Assembly: GCA_037414955.1 (NCBI GenBank)
Contig: JBBEWH010000013.1
Span: 92,757-156,756 of the forward strand
Direction of reading: 5' to 3'
Source: Phytohabitans sp037414955
GTDB lineage: Bacteria > Actinomycetota > Actinomycetes > Mycobacteriales > Micromonosporaceae
DNA length: 64,000 nt
Below are positions 1 to 9,022 of this stretch, piece after piece (the first letter of the stretch is position 1; every line of letters begins with the position of its first letter). The notes below the pieces were generated by a model. That model ran no database searches, was not told where the DNA came from, and was given only the letters and a program-made list of their open reading frames with translations. The translations under genes and the position numbers were made by a program.

Positions 1-1
1 T

Positions 2-1399
2 GACACGCCGGTGGTGGCGGTCGGCCCCGAACATGCCGCCTACGTGATCTACACGTCCGGCTCCACCGGGCGGCCGAAGGGTGTGTGCGTACCGCACGGC
101 GGCTACGCGAATCTGGTCGCGTGGCATCTCGACCAGTACCGGCTCGGTGACGGGGACCGCTGCGGCCAGTTCAGCCGCATCACGTTCGACGCGTCCGCGT
201 GGGAGATCGGCCCGGCGCTGGCAGCGGGGGCGACCCTGGTGGTCGCCCCAGACGAGGCCCGCGCCACCAGCGACACCGTGGTCGAGTGGCTGGCCGCCGA
301 GCGGATCACGGTGACCTTCCTACCGGTGCAACTCGCCGAGCGGCTGTTCCGCGACCCGCGGGCCGCTGACATGTCGCTCCGGCTGCTGCTCACCGGCTCG
401 GACCGGCTCATGCAGTACCCGCCGGCCTCGCTGCCGTTCGAGGTCGTCAACCACTACGGCCCCACTGAGTGCAGCGTGATCTCCACCGCGGGCCGGGTCC
501 CCGGTGCGGGAGGTGACCGACCGCCGTCGATCGGCACCCCGGTCGCGAACACCGAGATCCACGTCTTGGACCCGTATCTGAAACCGGTGCCGGTCGGCGC
601 CCCCGGCGAGATCTACGTCGGTGGCAGGTCCATCGGACGGGGGTACCTGAACCGGCCGGGACTCACCGCGGAGCAGTTCCCGCCGGACCCGTTCTCCGGT
701 CGGCCAGGCGGGCGGCTGTACCGCACCGGTGACCTCGGCCGCTGGACACCCGACGGCGTGCTGGAGTTCCTCGGCCGCCGCGACAACCAGGTGAAGATAC
801 GGGGCTACCGCATCGAGTGCGGCGAGATCGAGTCCTGTCTGCTGGCGCACCCGCAGGTAGCCGAGGCCGTCGTGGTGGTCCGGGACGACTCCGGTGACAA
901 GCGCCTGGTCGGTTACGTCGTGCCCACCGCGGACGGTGGCGAGGCGACGACTGCGGCCGCGTTGCGGGCGCATCTGCTGCGGCAGTTGCCGGACTACATG
1001 GTCCCGGCGTCGTGGGTGATGCTCGCGGACCTTCCGAAGAACGCTTCCGCGAAGGTCGACCGCAGGGCGCTGCCACCACCCCGACCGGTGCGGCCCGACC
1101 TGGAGTCCCCGTACGCCGCCCCCCGTACCGCCGTCGAACGGACCCTGGTCGCGATCTGGTCCGAGGTGCTCGGGGTCGACGGGGTCGGGGTGTACGACAA
1201 CTTCTTCGAGCTGGGCGGCCACTCGCTGCTGGCCACCAAGATCGTCGGGATGATCGAACGAGACCTGGCGCCCGGCGAGATCGACCTGCGCGCCGTGTTC
1301 GAGTACCCGACCATCGCGGAACTGGCCGCGAGCCTCGCGCCCGATGACACCACCGTCCCGTCCCGCACCGCCCCGGCCACCGCCGCCTACAAGGAGTGA
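2..1399 (+). CDS. NRPS adenylation-thiolation (A-T) protein, 5' end outside window
   Basis: Activates an amino acid as aminoacyl-AMP and loads it on its own carrier domain. The frame is open to the window edge, so the N-terminus is missing; the GTG at 11 is internal. Visible in order: A3 loop YTSGSTGRPKG, A4 FDASAW, A5 NHYGPTE, A7 YRTGDLGRW, A8 around KIRGYRIE, A10 lysine in PKNASAKVDRR, then a carrier domain with FFELGGHSLLATKI (Ser is the phosphopantetheine site). Alignment by eye to GrsA gives the specificity code D-A-W-F-L-T-H-V-I-(K). The LTGSDRL motif in place of the usual AGE segment resembles stand-alone A-T didomains. I do not assign a substrate. The stop overlaps the ribosome binding site of the next gene, so the two are probably co-transcribed. 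Confidence 0.9.
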   Translation, partial: DTPVVAVGPEHAAYVIYTSGSTGRPKGVCVPHGGYANLVAWHLDQYRLGDGDRCGQFSRITFDASAWEIGPALAAGATLVVAPDEARATSDTVVEWLAAERITVTFLPVQLAERLFRDPRAADMSLRLLLTGSDRLMQYPPASLPFEVVNHYGPTECSVISTAGRVPGAGGDRPPSIGTPVANTEIHVLDPYLKPVPVGAPGEIYVGGRSIGRGYLNRPGLTAEQFPPDPFSGRPGGRLYRTGDLGRWTPDGVLEFLGRRDNQVKIRGYRIECGEIESCLLAHPQVAEAVVVVRDDSGDKRLVGYVVPTADGGEATTAAALRAHLLRQLPDYMVPASWVMLADLPKNASAKVDRRALPPPRPVRPDLESPYAAPRTAVERTLVAIWSEVLGVDGVGVYDNFFELGGHSLLATKIVGMIERDLAPGEIDLRAVFEYPTIAELAASLAPDDTTVPSRTAPATAAYKE

Positions 1400-1404
1400 A
1401 CGCC

Positions 1405-2619
1405 ATGAAACCACTGGTCGTCGATGTTGACAGTCATTTCCAGGAGCCGCCCGAGTGGCTCGTCGAGGTGGACGCGCCACTGGCGAAGGAGGTGTCGCCG
1501 TCGTGGCTGTTCGCGACCTCGACGGCGGACCTGTTCACCTTCTTCACCGACAACGCTCCGCGCGACGTCATCGCCAAGAGCACCAACGGGTTGCCCGTGC
1601 CGATCCGGGCCGCGCAGGAGTTCGCCCGCGGGTTCACCGACCTCGCCGAGGCCACGCGGGCGCTGCGGAACAGCCAGTTCCGCGGTGCCGTGTACCCGTG
1701 GGCGGGGTACCGGCCCGACGAACGGATCAAGCACCTCGACGACAATGGCATCGACATCCAGTTCGTCAACCCGGCCGTCGGGCTGACCGCGATCGGGCGG
1801 ATCGCCCGCCACCTCGGACCGCAGACGTTCCCGCGCACCATCCGGGGGTACAACACCTGGGCGGCCGGTGTCCTGCACGGCCACACCGACCGGCTGGTGC
1901 CGACGACCCTGCTGTGGTGGGAGAACCCGGAGTGGTCGGTCGCGGAACTGCACCGGATGCGGGCGCTGGGTAGCCGGGCGTTCCTGATCCCGGGCCGGCC
2001 CATCGACAACAAGTCCATCGCCCATCCGGACTTCGAGCCGGTGTGGGCGGCGGCCGCCGAGCTCGGCATGGTCGGCATCCTGCACATCGGGTTTCTGGGC
2101 TGCCCGGTCGTCGACGAAGGCTGGTACCACACCGGCAGTGACCAGATGGCCGACGTCGGCTACGTCCTCGCCAGCATCCAGCCGGTGGTGCCGCAGATGG
2201 TGTCGGCCGCGATGATCGCCTCCGGTCTGCTGGAGCGGCACCCGAACCTGCACATCATCATCGAGGAGTTCGGCGCCGCGGAGTGGGCGCCGGCCTGGGT
2301 GGAGGGCTTCGACAGCCTCCTCGACCTCCACGTGCTGCGACAGATCACCGGCAAGTGGCGGCTGCCGCTGAAGCCGAGTGAGTACTTCCGCCGCCAGGTG
2401 CTGATCGCCGCCCAGCCCGGCGACTCCATCGACCAGGCGATGGAGCTGCTCGGCACCGGTTCGGTGGTGTTCTCCTCCGACTTTCCCCACCCGGAGGGCT
2501 CCGACTCGGCCATGGCCGCCTTCACCGACCAGTTCGACGACGCCCACAGCGGCGGTGACGCGGCGATGACGTCGTTCTTCGGGGACAGGATGCGACAGGT
2601 CCTGGCGATCGGGGCGTGA
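1405..2619 (+). CDS. amidohydrolase (Amidohydro_2, ACMSD/decarboxylase-like)
   Basis: Predicted cytosolic metal-dependent hydrolase or decarboxylase of about 404 residues. The N-terminus has a D-x-D-S-H-F metal-site motif (VDVDSHFQEP); later come HIG in the middle strand and a C-terminal SSDFPHPEG motif typical of the 2-amino-3-carboxymuconate-semialdehyde decarboxylase-like branch of amidohydrolases. I chose ATG 1405 because AAGGAG (1391-1396) sits eight bases upstream; a GTG at 1396 overlaps the previous stop and is the alternative. It lies in a tight run with the A-T protein and the F420 oxidoreductase, so a tailoring or precursor-supply role in the peptide pathway is plausible. The exact substrate cannot be read from sequence. 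Confidence 0.85.
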   Translation: MKPLVVDVDSHFQEPPEWLVEVDAPLAKEVSPSWLFATSTADLFTFFTDNAPRDVIAKSTNGLPVPIRAAQEFARGFTDLAEATRALRNSQFRGAVYPWAGYRPDERIKHLDDNGIDIQFVNPAVGLTAIGRIARHLGPQTFPRTIRGYNTWAAGVLHGHTDRLVPTTLLWWENPEWSVAELHRMRALGSRAFLIPGRPIDNKSIAHPDFEPVWAAAAELGMVGILHIGFLGCPVVDEGWYHTGSDQMADVGYVLASIQPVVPQMVSAAMIASGLLERHPNLHIIIEEFGAAEWAPAWVEGFDSLLDLHVLRQITGKWRLPLKPSEYFRRQVLIAAQPGDSIDQAMELLGTGSVVFSSDFPHPEGSDSAMAAFTDQFDDAHSGGDAAMTSFFGDRMRQVLAIGA

Positions 2620-2726
2620 TGGGGAGGTCGGCCGGGTGGCGGCGCCCGCACACCCACGAGCTCAGCCCGCCGGCGTGCACGGCGATCTTCGAACGGGAGC
2701 CCGCCGACCTGGACCGCGCGCCGTGA
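2619..2726 (+). CDS. small coupled ORF, 35 codons, unknown function
   Basis: The start overlaps the amidohydrolase stop (TGATG, 2617-2621) and the stop overlaps the GTG of the next gene (GTGA, 2723-2726). Almost every codon ends in G or C (one exception), whereas the frame of the oxidoreductase over the same bases has many A/T third positions, so this frame looks like the one under coding selection. The product has one Cys (PPACTAIF), a basic N-terminal third and an acidic tail. No domain recognised. It could be a translational-coupling peptide, a small accessory protein, or a decayed remnant. Confidence 0.45.
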   Translation: MGRSAGWRRPHTHELSPPACTAIFEREPADLDRAP

Positions 2727-3634
2727 CCCGACCGTTCCGCTTCGGCGTGCAGGTCGGGGAGGCCACCGACCGGCACGCCTGGGACCGGACCGCCCGGCAG
2801 GCCGAGGCGCTGGGGTACGCGACGCTCGTCGTGCCTGATCACCTCGTCGGCCCGTTGGCGCCGCTGCCCGCCCTGGTGGCCGCGGCGTACGCGACGACGA
2901 CGTTGCGGGTGGGCACCCTGGTGCTCGCCAACGACTTCCGCCATCCGATGGTGCTCGCCCACGAGGCCGCGACCGTGGATCTGCTCACCGACGGCCGGTT
3001 GGAACTGGGCCTGGGCGCGGGATGGCGGGCCGACCAGTACGCGGCCGCCGGCATCGACTTCGATCCACCCGACGTCCGCGTCGACCGGATGATCGGGGCC
3101 GTGGAGGTGGTCCGGACCGTCCTCGGTGGCGGCACTGCCGCCGACGACCACGGTGCGGCGGCTCCCGCCGGGATGACGCGGCCGGTGCAGAAGTCGGTGC
3201 CGATCCTGGTGGGAGGTGGTTCGCGGCGGGTGCTCGCCGCGGCCGGGCGGCTCGCGGATATCGTCAGCGTTCATCACGACCTGCGTGGCGGGGTGCCCCG
3301 TGCCGCGGACGTCACCGCGGAGATGACCGCCCGCAAGCTGGAGTGGGTGCGTGCCGGAGCCGGTCACCGGTTTCCCGAGTTGGAACTGGAGATCGGCATC
3401 GGCATCCTCTGGATCACCCGCAACCGCCGCACCGTCCTGGACAGCCTGGCACGGTCGATGGAGCTGTCCGTGTCCCAGGTGGCGGAGCAGCCGGCGGTAC
3501 TCGTCGGGTCGGTGAACGGCATCGCCGACCAGCTCCGGCACCGCCGGGAGCGCTACGGCTTCAGCTACATCGTGGTGATGGGCGGCCAGATGCACGCCGC
3601 CGCGCCGCTGGTCGAGATGCTGTCCGGCACCTGA
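2723..3634 (+). CDS. LLM-class F420-dependent oxidoreductase
   Basis: Luciferase-like monooxygenase fold, about 303 residues, expected to use reduced F420 (or FMN) for hydride transfer in the cytosol. Recognisable: N-terminal strand FRFGVQVGEA, the PDHL motif near residue 37, the VLANDFRHP segment and the LELGLGAGW signature around residue 95, all typical of the actinobacterial LLM subfamily often named TIGR03621. GTG 2723 is preferred because upstream codons in this frame (from GTG 2636, which has a GGGGAGG at 2621) show poor third-position G/C and lack family similarity. It is coupled to the small ORF and amidohydrolase and converges on the T-C-A-T synthetase. Probably a redox tailoring enzyme; substrate unknown. 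Confidence 0.85.
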   Translation: MTRPFRFGVQVGEATDRHAWDRTARQAEALGYATLVVPDHLVGPLAPLPALVAAAYATTTLRVGTLVLANDFRHPMVLAHEAATVDLLTDGRLELGLGAGWRADQYAAAGIDFDPPDVRVDRMIGAVEVVRTVLGGGTAADDHGAAAPAGMTRPVQKSVPILVGGGSRRVLAAAGRLADIVSVHHDLRGGVPRAADVTAEMTARKLEWVRAGAGHRFPELELEIGIGILWITRNRRTVLDSLARSMELSVSQVAEQPAVLVGSVNGIADQLRHRRERYGFSYIVVMGGQMHAAAPLVEMLSGT

Positions 3635-3721
3635 CCGCACCGCGGAAGCGGTTCGAGACCGGCGATGGTCTCGGCCGGCCCGGCTGCGCCACGGTCGTAG
3701 CACACCACCGGCCGTCGGGGC

Positions 3722-6700
3722 TCATTGCCGGCCGGCCGCCGTCGCGTCGGCGGAACCGGCGAGGACGGCCGCCAGCCCGGCGACGGTCGGGTTGTTGAGG
3801 ACGTCGGCGATGTCGAGCGACGCGCCATGTCCGCTGAGCCGACCGATGAGCCGGACCACCTGCAGGGAATCGCCGCCCAGCGCGAAGAAGTTGTCCTGCC
3901 GCCGGACGACAGGCACCCGGAGCACCTGCTGCCACGTCGTGGCCACCAGCGTCTCCCACGGTTCCCGCAGCGGGTCGTCATCGGCGCCGCCGGGCCCGGG
4001 TGGCGCTGGCGGATTGTCGGTCAGCAGGCGACGACGGTCGACCTTCCCGTTGGGTGTGAGCGGGAGCGCGGTGTGGACGTGGAACCGTGCCGGCACCATC
4101 GCCCGCGGCAACCGTTCCCGCAGGTACCGGCGCAGCGCATCGCCGTTGAAGGCGCCCGCGTCTCCGGCCGGCTGGATGTGCGCCACGAGGTGCGTGCGGC
4201 CGTCGTCGGCAACGAGCGCCGCCACCGCCCGCGCCACCGCCGGATGACCCGCCACGACGGCTTCGACCTCGGCGAGCTCGATCCGGACACCGTGCAGTTT
4301 CACCTGGTGGTCGCGCCGCCCCCGATACTCGAGGAGACCGTCGGGACGGGACCGGACGATGTCCCCGGTGGCGTACCGGCGGGTGCCGGCCGCGGCGGCC
4401 CGGAACCGGTCGGCGGTCAACGCGGGTTGGCCGAGGTATCCACGCGCCACCCCGACACCGCCGATGAGAAGCTCACCGGCGACGCCGGGCGGCACGTCGG
4501 CCCCCCGCTCGTCCACGATCGACACGTCGACACCGGGAAGAGGCCGGCCGATCGGCACCGAACCGGTCTCCTCGCCCGTCACCTGGTGCATCGTCGCGTA
4601 GATTGTCGCCTCCGTCGGCCCGTAGCCGTTCCACACCACGCATCCGGTGGCCCTCAGGTCGCCGGCCAGCGTCGGCGGCAGCGGCTCACCGGCGCTGACG
4701 ACCGTCGCCTGGCCGCGCCATCCCGCCTCGACCAGCACCGCGAGTCGAGACGGCGTGCTCTGCACCACCGTGACGCCACCGTCGACGATGCGGCGGGCCA
4801 CCCGTACCGGGTCGTCCGCCTCGCGGTCGGTCACCAGCTCCACGCGCGCACCGGCGACCAGGGCGAACAGCAGCTCCACGATGGCGATGTCGAACGCGAC
4901 GGTGGTCCACCCGAGGACCACGTCGTCGGCCGACAGGCCCAGCCGGTCGATGACGGCGTCCGCGATCGCGGCGAGGGCCCGGTGCTCGACCGCGACGCCT
5001 TTCGGTGTTCCGGTCGAACCCGAGGTGTACAGCACGTAGGCGACGTCAGCGCACTGGACCGGTGCCGTGGCGTCGCCGGTCACGTCCGTGACGTCCACCG
5101 TGGTGACGTCCACGGCCCGACGGCCGGACGCATGGTGCAGCGTGGCCGGGGCACCGACCACCGCGGTGGCACCGGCGTCGTCGAGCAGCTGGGCGATCCG
5201 CAGCGCTGGCTGGTCCGGGTCGATCGGCAGCAGTACGGCGCCGGCCCGCAGCACCCCGAGGAGGGCGACCACGAGGTCCGGTGTGCGGGGCAGCAGCACT
5301 GCGACGACCGTACCGGCGGTGCCCCGCAGCGCCGCCGCCACGGCACCGGACCGGAGCCACAGCTGCCGGTAGGGCAGTGCGTCCTCGCTGGTGGCGACCG
5401 CGACCTGGTCCGGGTGCCGACGTACGGTGGCGGCGATCCGGTCGCAGATGGTGGTGCGGGCCTGGTCGGCGTGGTCGGTCGGTGGTGCCGCGGCCGGGCG
5501 GCGCCGGGGTGGTGGTTGGTCGGGAGCGGCCGCGAGCGCGGCGAGGCCCTCCAGGAAGACCACACCGAACGCGCGCAGGTCATCGACGTGCCAGTAGTCA
5601 CGGCGGCCCTGCAGGAGGACGCTGAGCTGACCGGTGCCGGCCAGAGCCGCGACCTCCACGGTCAGCGGAAAGTGGGTATCGCTGGCGTTGCGGAAGCTGT
5701 CGGTCGCCACGACGCCGGACCGCACCAGCCGGTCCTGGACGTGGAAGTCGGTGAACTGGAACAGGTTGTCCACGGGCGGCCGGTGCGGAGCAGCCCGCTG
5801 GATGTCCGACAGCGGGTACCGGCGGTACGGCTGCATCTCCCGTTCCGCTGCCGCCGCCTCCCTGGCCAACTCGAGCCAGGACGACGACCCGCGGTGCACC
5901 GGCACCCGCAGCGGCACGGTGTTCAGGAACAGCCCGAGCGCCCGGTCGCCGCCGGGTGAACTCAGCCGACCGTGCGTCACCTGCCCGACCACGATCTCCG
6001 AAGCGGCACCGGTGTACGCGCCGAGCGTGGCGGCGTGGACGGCCAGCAGCAGCGACTTCAGCGGCACCGCGGCAACCCGCGCTATCTGCCGCAACCGGCC
6101 CGACACCTCGGTGGACACCGGCAGCTCGAGCGATGTGACGCGGCGGTCAGCCGGCCGGCCGCCGCGCGTGAGACCACGCGGGGCCGGGCCGGCGAGGTAA
6201 CCGGTCCAGAAGTCACGCGCCCGCGTCGAGCCGCGGGCCGCGAGTTCTGCGGCGACGTAGTCGCGGAACGGTGGCAGCGGGCCGGTGGCCGTGGTGGCGG
6301 GCGAGGTGTCGGTGTACCGGGCGACGAGTTCGGCGAACAAGCTGGCGCTGCTCCACCCGTCGAGCAGCGCGTGGTGTTCGGACCAGGTGAGCCGGAAGGC
6401 GTCCGTACCGAGGACCGTCACGGCGAACCGGACCATGGGTGCGACGCGCCAGTCCACCTTGCGGTCCTGTTCGGCGGCCCATGCCGCCTTGGCCGCGTCC
6501 CGTTGCGCGGTAGCGGACATTCCACTGTGGTCGGCGACGCTGAGCCCGGCGGTCGCCTGCCGGTGCACTCGCGCGACCGGCACATCGCAGGTGTGCAGGT
6601 CGAAGGAGGTGCGCAGCGCCTCGTGCCGGGCAACCAGCTCCGCGAGGCACTGCCGCATCCGGTCACCGTCGAAGCTGGCGTTGACCACCGCGCTGCGGAC

Positions 6701-7153
6701 ACTGTGGTAGCTGCCGGAGTCGGTGCCCTCCGCGTGGTACAGCATTCCGAGCTGCAACGCGGTCAGGGGATACGCGTCGACGACGTCGTCCGGCAGGCGG
6801 CGACGGTCGTCCGAGCTGAGCAGGCTCAGTGGTGCCGTCGGCGCCGGCTCCGTCGTGGTGGCCGCGACCCGCCGCGCGAGCGTACGGATCGTCCGGCCGC
6901 GGAGAAGGTCGGTGAGGTCGAACCGGGCACCCCGCGCCGCGCACGCCGACGCCACCCTGATCGCCACCATCGAGTCGCCGCCGGCGGCGAAGAAGTCGTC
7001 ATCGAGGCCGACCGTCTCGACGTTGAGGATCTCGCACCAGACATCGTGCAACGTCTGCTCCACCGGCGACAATGCGGGTGGCGGGACACTGCCCACCGGC
7101 ATCCGGCGCGCCGTACGCGTAAACGCCTCCGGCGGCGTGACCTCACCCACCAT
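3722..7153 (-). CDS. nonribosomal peptide synthetase, T-C-A-T
   Basis: A 1143-residue synthetase. Carrier 1 has DDDFFAAGGDS (Ser61); the condensation domain follows with HHALLDG at 260-266 (intact second His and Asp); the adenylation domain carries A3 YTSGSTGTPKG at 709-719, A4 FDIAIVE near 754, A5 NGYGPTE near 842, A7 YATGD near 927 and the A10 lysine in LTPNGKVDR (Lys1037); carrier 2 has DNFFALGGDS (Ser1096). The code read against GrsA is D-I-V-Q-V-A-G-I-Y-(K); I do not assign a residue. No epimerase, methyltransferase or thioesterase is present. The N-terminal carrier lacks an adenylation domain in cis, so it must be loaded in trans or receive an upstream chain. Transcribed toward the F420 oxidoreductase and divergent from the LuxR-type gene. 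Confidence 0.93.
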   Translation of the reverse strand: MVGEVTPPEAFTRTARRMPVGSVPPPALSPVEQTLHDVWCEILNVETVGLDDDFFAAGGDSMVAIRVASACAARGARFDLTDLLRGRTIRTLARRVAATTTEPAPTAPLSLLSSDDRRRLPDDVVDAYPLTALQLGMLYHAEGTDSGSYHSVRSAVVNASFDGDRMRQCLAELVARHEALRTSFDLHTCDVPVARVHRQATAGLSVADHSGMSATAQRDAAKAAWAAEQDRKVDWRVAPMVRFAVTVLGTDAFRLTWSEHHALLDGWSSASLFAELVARYTDTSPATTATGPLPPFRDYVAAELAARGSTRARDFWTGYLAGPAPRGLTRGGRPADRRVTSLELPVSTEVSGRLRQIARVAAVPLKSLLLAVHAATLGAYTGAASEIVVGQVTHGRLSSPGGDRALGLFLNTVPLRVPVHRGSSSWLELAREAAAAEREMQPYRRYPLSDIQRAAPHRPPVDNLFQFTDFHVQDRLVRSGVVATDSFRNASDTHFPLTVEVAALAGTGQLSVLLQGRRDYWHVDDLRAFGVVFLEGLAALAAAPDQPPPRRRPAAAPPTDHADQARTTICDRIAATVRRHPDQVAVATSEDALPYRQLWLRSGAVAAALRGTAGTVVAVLLPRTPDLVVALLGVLRAGAVLLPIDPDQPALRIAQLLDDAGATAVVGAPATLHHASGRRAVDVTTVDVTDVTGDATAPVQCADVAYVLYTSGSTGTPKGVAVEHRALAAIADAVIDRLGLSADDVVLGWTTVAFDIAIVELLFALVAGARVELVTDREADDPVRVARRIVDGGVTVVQSTPSRLAVLVEAGWRGQATVVSAGEPLPPTLAGDLRATGCVVWNGYGPTEATIYATMHQVTGEETGSVPIGRPLPGVDVSIVDERGADVPPGVAGELLIGGVGVARGYLGQPALTADRFRAAAAGTRRYATGDIVRSRPDGLLEYRGRRDHQVKLHGVRIELAEVEAVVAGHPAVARAVAALVADDGRTHLVAHIQPAGDAGAFNGDALRRYLRERLPRAMVPARFHVHTALPLTPNGKVDRRRLLTDNPPAPPGPGGADDDPLREPWETLVATTWQQVLRVPVVRRQDNFFALGGDSLQVVRLIGRLSGHGASLDIADVLNNPTVAGLAAVLAGSADATAAGRQ

Positions 7154-7321
7154 GCAGCCCCCTTCGCGCCGCCGTGTCTGTCACCGAGGATTGTGGACCC
7201 CGGAGGTCCTCCTTCGCTTTGGACCGGTGGGGGTTGCAGAAACATGCAAGCCTGTGGCTTCGTTCTTCACAGATCCATCCGAAGGTGATCTCCTGTCCTT
7301 GCACAAGGGGGTAGGACTGGG
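7154..7321. promoter_or_regulatory. divergent intergenic region, NRPS / LuxR-type regulator
   Basis: 168 bp between the divergent synthetase and regulator genes; promoters for both must lie here. It is less G/C-rich than the flanking genes (for example AACATGCAAG and TTCTTCACAG). I see no clear -35/-10 pair or palindrome worth naming. Confidence 0.4.
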
Positions 7322-8389
7322 TTGGAGATAGGGAGTCCGTTGGGGCTGTCGACGGAGGTTGTTCCCAGGCTGACCAGGTGGGGGATGACGCCCGATGCCG
7401 ATCTCGGCTACCGAGCGTTGTGGATGCTGGGGCCCCATACGGCCGCGCGGCTCGCCCGGGAGTTGGGTATGGCCCAGCGCCGGGTGCTTCGCGCCCTTGA
7501 CGAGCTCGCGGCCGTGGGGGCGGTACGCCCGTTCCGGATGGCCGCGAATGCCGGGTACTGGTCGAGGGACGGTTTGATGTGGGAGGCGGTGGCGCTGGAG
7601 CGGGTGCTGCACACGTTGCGGCAACGCCGTACGCCCGACTCGGCCCTCGAACGGTGGCGCCAGCACATCACGACCGTCAGCGGGGTAGGCCTCGCGACCC
7701 TGGAGGACGCCTCGGTGCGGCGGTGGCCGACCCGTGCGGCCGCCCGCCAGCGGGCGTCGACTCTCATCGCCGCTGAACTCCACGAGCATCTGGCCATCAA
7801 CACCGAAGAGGTCTTCGACGCCGAGGCGACCGCTGCGGCCCTGCCGCTGGACAACAGCATGCTGGCGCGCGGCATCCAGTTGCGCGTGCTCGGCCGGCCA
7901 CCAAGCGACGGCGACCGCTTGAGCGCGTACGCCACCGCGTTCGGCCGCTCCGGTGCGATGTACCGGGAGCTGGAGAAGCTTCCGTTGAAGTTGATGATTT
8001 TCGATCGGCGGGTCGCGTTCCTTCCGAGCGACCCTCTGGACCTCGAAAAGGGCTACGTCGAGGTCGCCGACGTGGAGGTCGTGCGCGCTCTGGCGGGCAT
8101 GTTCGACAGGCTGTGGGCCGACGGGAGGGATCCACGGGAGCAGGGGGTACCACCCATCGACCTGAACAACCGGGAGCTGGCACTCGTGCGCCTGCTCGCC
8201 ATGGGATACACCGACCAATCAGCGGCGCAGGAACTGCGGCTCAGCGTCCGCACCGTCGCTTACACCATGCGAAACCTGATGGACCGCCTCGGAGTCGAGA
8301 ACCGGTTCCAGCTCGCACTCCTGCTCGGCGCGGCCGGCGCCGCACCCCAGCCGCCCCGTTACGGTGACAGCGGACCCAAGGAAACCTGA
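7322..8389 (+). CDS. LuxR-type transcriptional regulator
   Basis: About 355 residues. The N-terminal 80 residues resemble a TrmB/winged-helix segment (LARELGMAQRRVLRALDEL), there is a middle domain of unknown ligand, and the C-terminal 60 residues form a LuxR helix-turn-helix (NNRELALVRLLAMG, then AAQELRLSVRTVAYTMRNLM). Two-part proteins of this kind are common as regulators in actinobacterial peptide clusters, so control of the divergent NRPS is likely (inference). Start is uncertain: TTG 7322, TTG 7340 (GGGAG at 7331) or ATG 7385 are all in frame. The stop is followed immediately by the ribosome binding site of the secreted protein gene. Confidence 0.8.
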   Translation: MEIGSPLGLSTEVVPRLTRWGMTPDADLGYRALWMLGPHTAARLARELGMAQRRVLRALDELAAVGAVRPFRMAANAGYWSRDGLMWEAVALERVLHTLRQRRTPDSALERWRQHITTVSGVGLATLEDASVRRWPTRAAARQRASTLIAAELHEHLAINTEEVFDAEATAAALPLDNSMLARGIQLRVLGRPPSDGDRLSAYATAFGRSGAMYRELEKLPLKLMIFDRRVAFLPSDPLDLEKGYVEVADVEVVRALAGMFDRLWADGRDPREQGVPPIDLNNRELALVRLLAMGYTDQSAAQELRLSVRTVAYTMRNLMDRLGVENRFQLALLLGAAGAAPQPPRYGDSGPKET

Positions 8390-8398
8390 GGAGATTTC

Positions 8399-8959
8399 GT
8401 GTCACACCCGCTCGTGCGGCCAGTCATCAGCGCCGCCGCCGCGCTCACGACGATCCTGGCGCTGACGCTCGGCACAGCGTCGCAGGCGCAGGCCGCCCAA
8501 CCCTGGCTCCCGGCGGACTGCGCGACCGGGCAGTTCACCGGGATCGAGACGAGCATCGACAACAAGCAGACCGCGCTCCGCGGCTATGTCATGCCGTGCG
8601 CGCCGTCTCTGGGCCACCCCAAGTTCGCACTGGTCGTCTTCTCGCCGGATCCCTTCTCCAGCGCGTTCGCATACTCGAACCTGGTGGTGAGCTACGAGCC
8701 CGACCGGCCGACCATGTTCGCCGGCGTCTTCCGCTCCAGGCCCCACGGCGAGCAGGTGGGAGTGTGCGCCATGCGTACCCTCAGCGACCGGATCGCCTGT
8801 GTCCGCGTGACGTTTTCGGACGACGACTCCGCCATGATGGAGCCGATCCCCGTCACCGACCCGCTCGTCCGGAAGAATGTCTTCTATGTCGAGGATGAAG
8901 TACCGCCATCGGACCCACACGGATTCTGCGGCTCCTGCCTAGAGCTGCCCGTGTCCTGA
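8399..8959 (+). CDS. small secreted protein, unknown function
   Basis: 186 residues starting at GTG 8399, with GAGGAG at 8388-8393. The N-terminus is a Sec-type signal: SAAAALTTILALTLG then an AQA site near residue 32. The mature part is about 150 residues with several Cys (a CATGQ near the new N-terminus, VCAMR, IACVR, and CGSC close to the C-terminus), suggesting disulfides outside the cell. No catalytic motif recognised. Its start lies ten bases after the regulator stop, so it is probably co-transcribed with it. Confidence 0.75.
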   Translation: MSHPLVRPVISAAAALTTILALTLGTASQAQAAQPWLPADCATGQFTGIETSIDNKQTALRGYVMPCAPSLGHPKFALVVFSPDPFSSAFAYSNLVVSYEPDRPTMFAGVFRSRPHGEQVGVCAMRTLSDRIACVRVTFSDDDSAMMEPIPVTDPLVRKNVFYVEDEVPPSDPHGFCGSCLELPVS

Positions 8960-9022
8960 CCCGGCGAGCACGCTGAATTCGGCGCGCAGCGATATGTCTT
9001 CCATCAATAAGAAGGATGGCCC

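Noticed and set aside
1387..2547. 386-codon open frame opposite the amidohydrolase
   Set aside because: Shadow of the real gene; composition and lack of RBS or motifs show it is not coding.
2636..2722. Earlier GTG start for the F420 oxidoreductase with a good GGGGAGG
   Set aside because: Codons 2636-2722 have many A/T third positions and no family similarity; the RBS-like sequence lies at the start of the small ORF. Not excluded completely.
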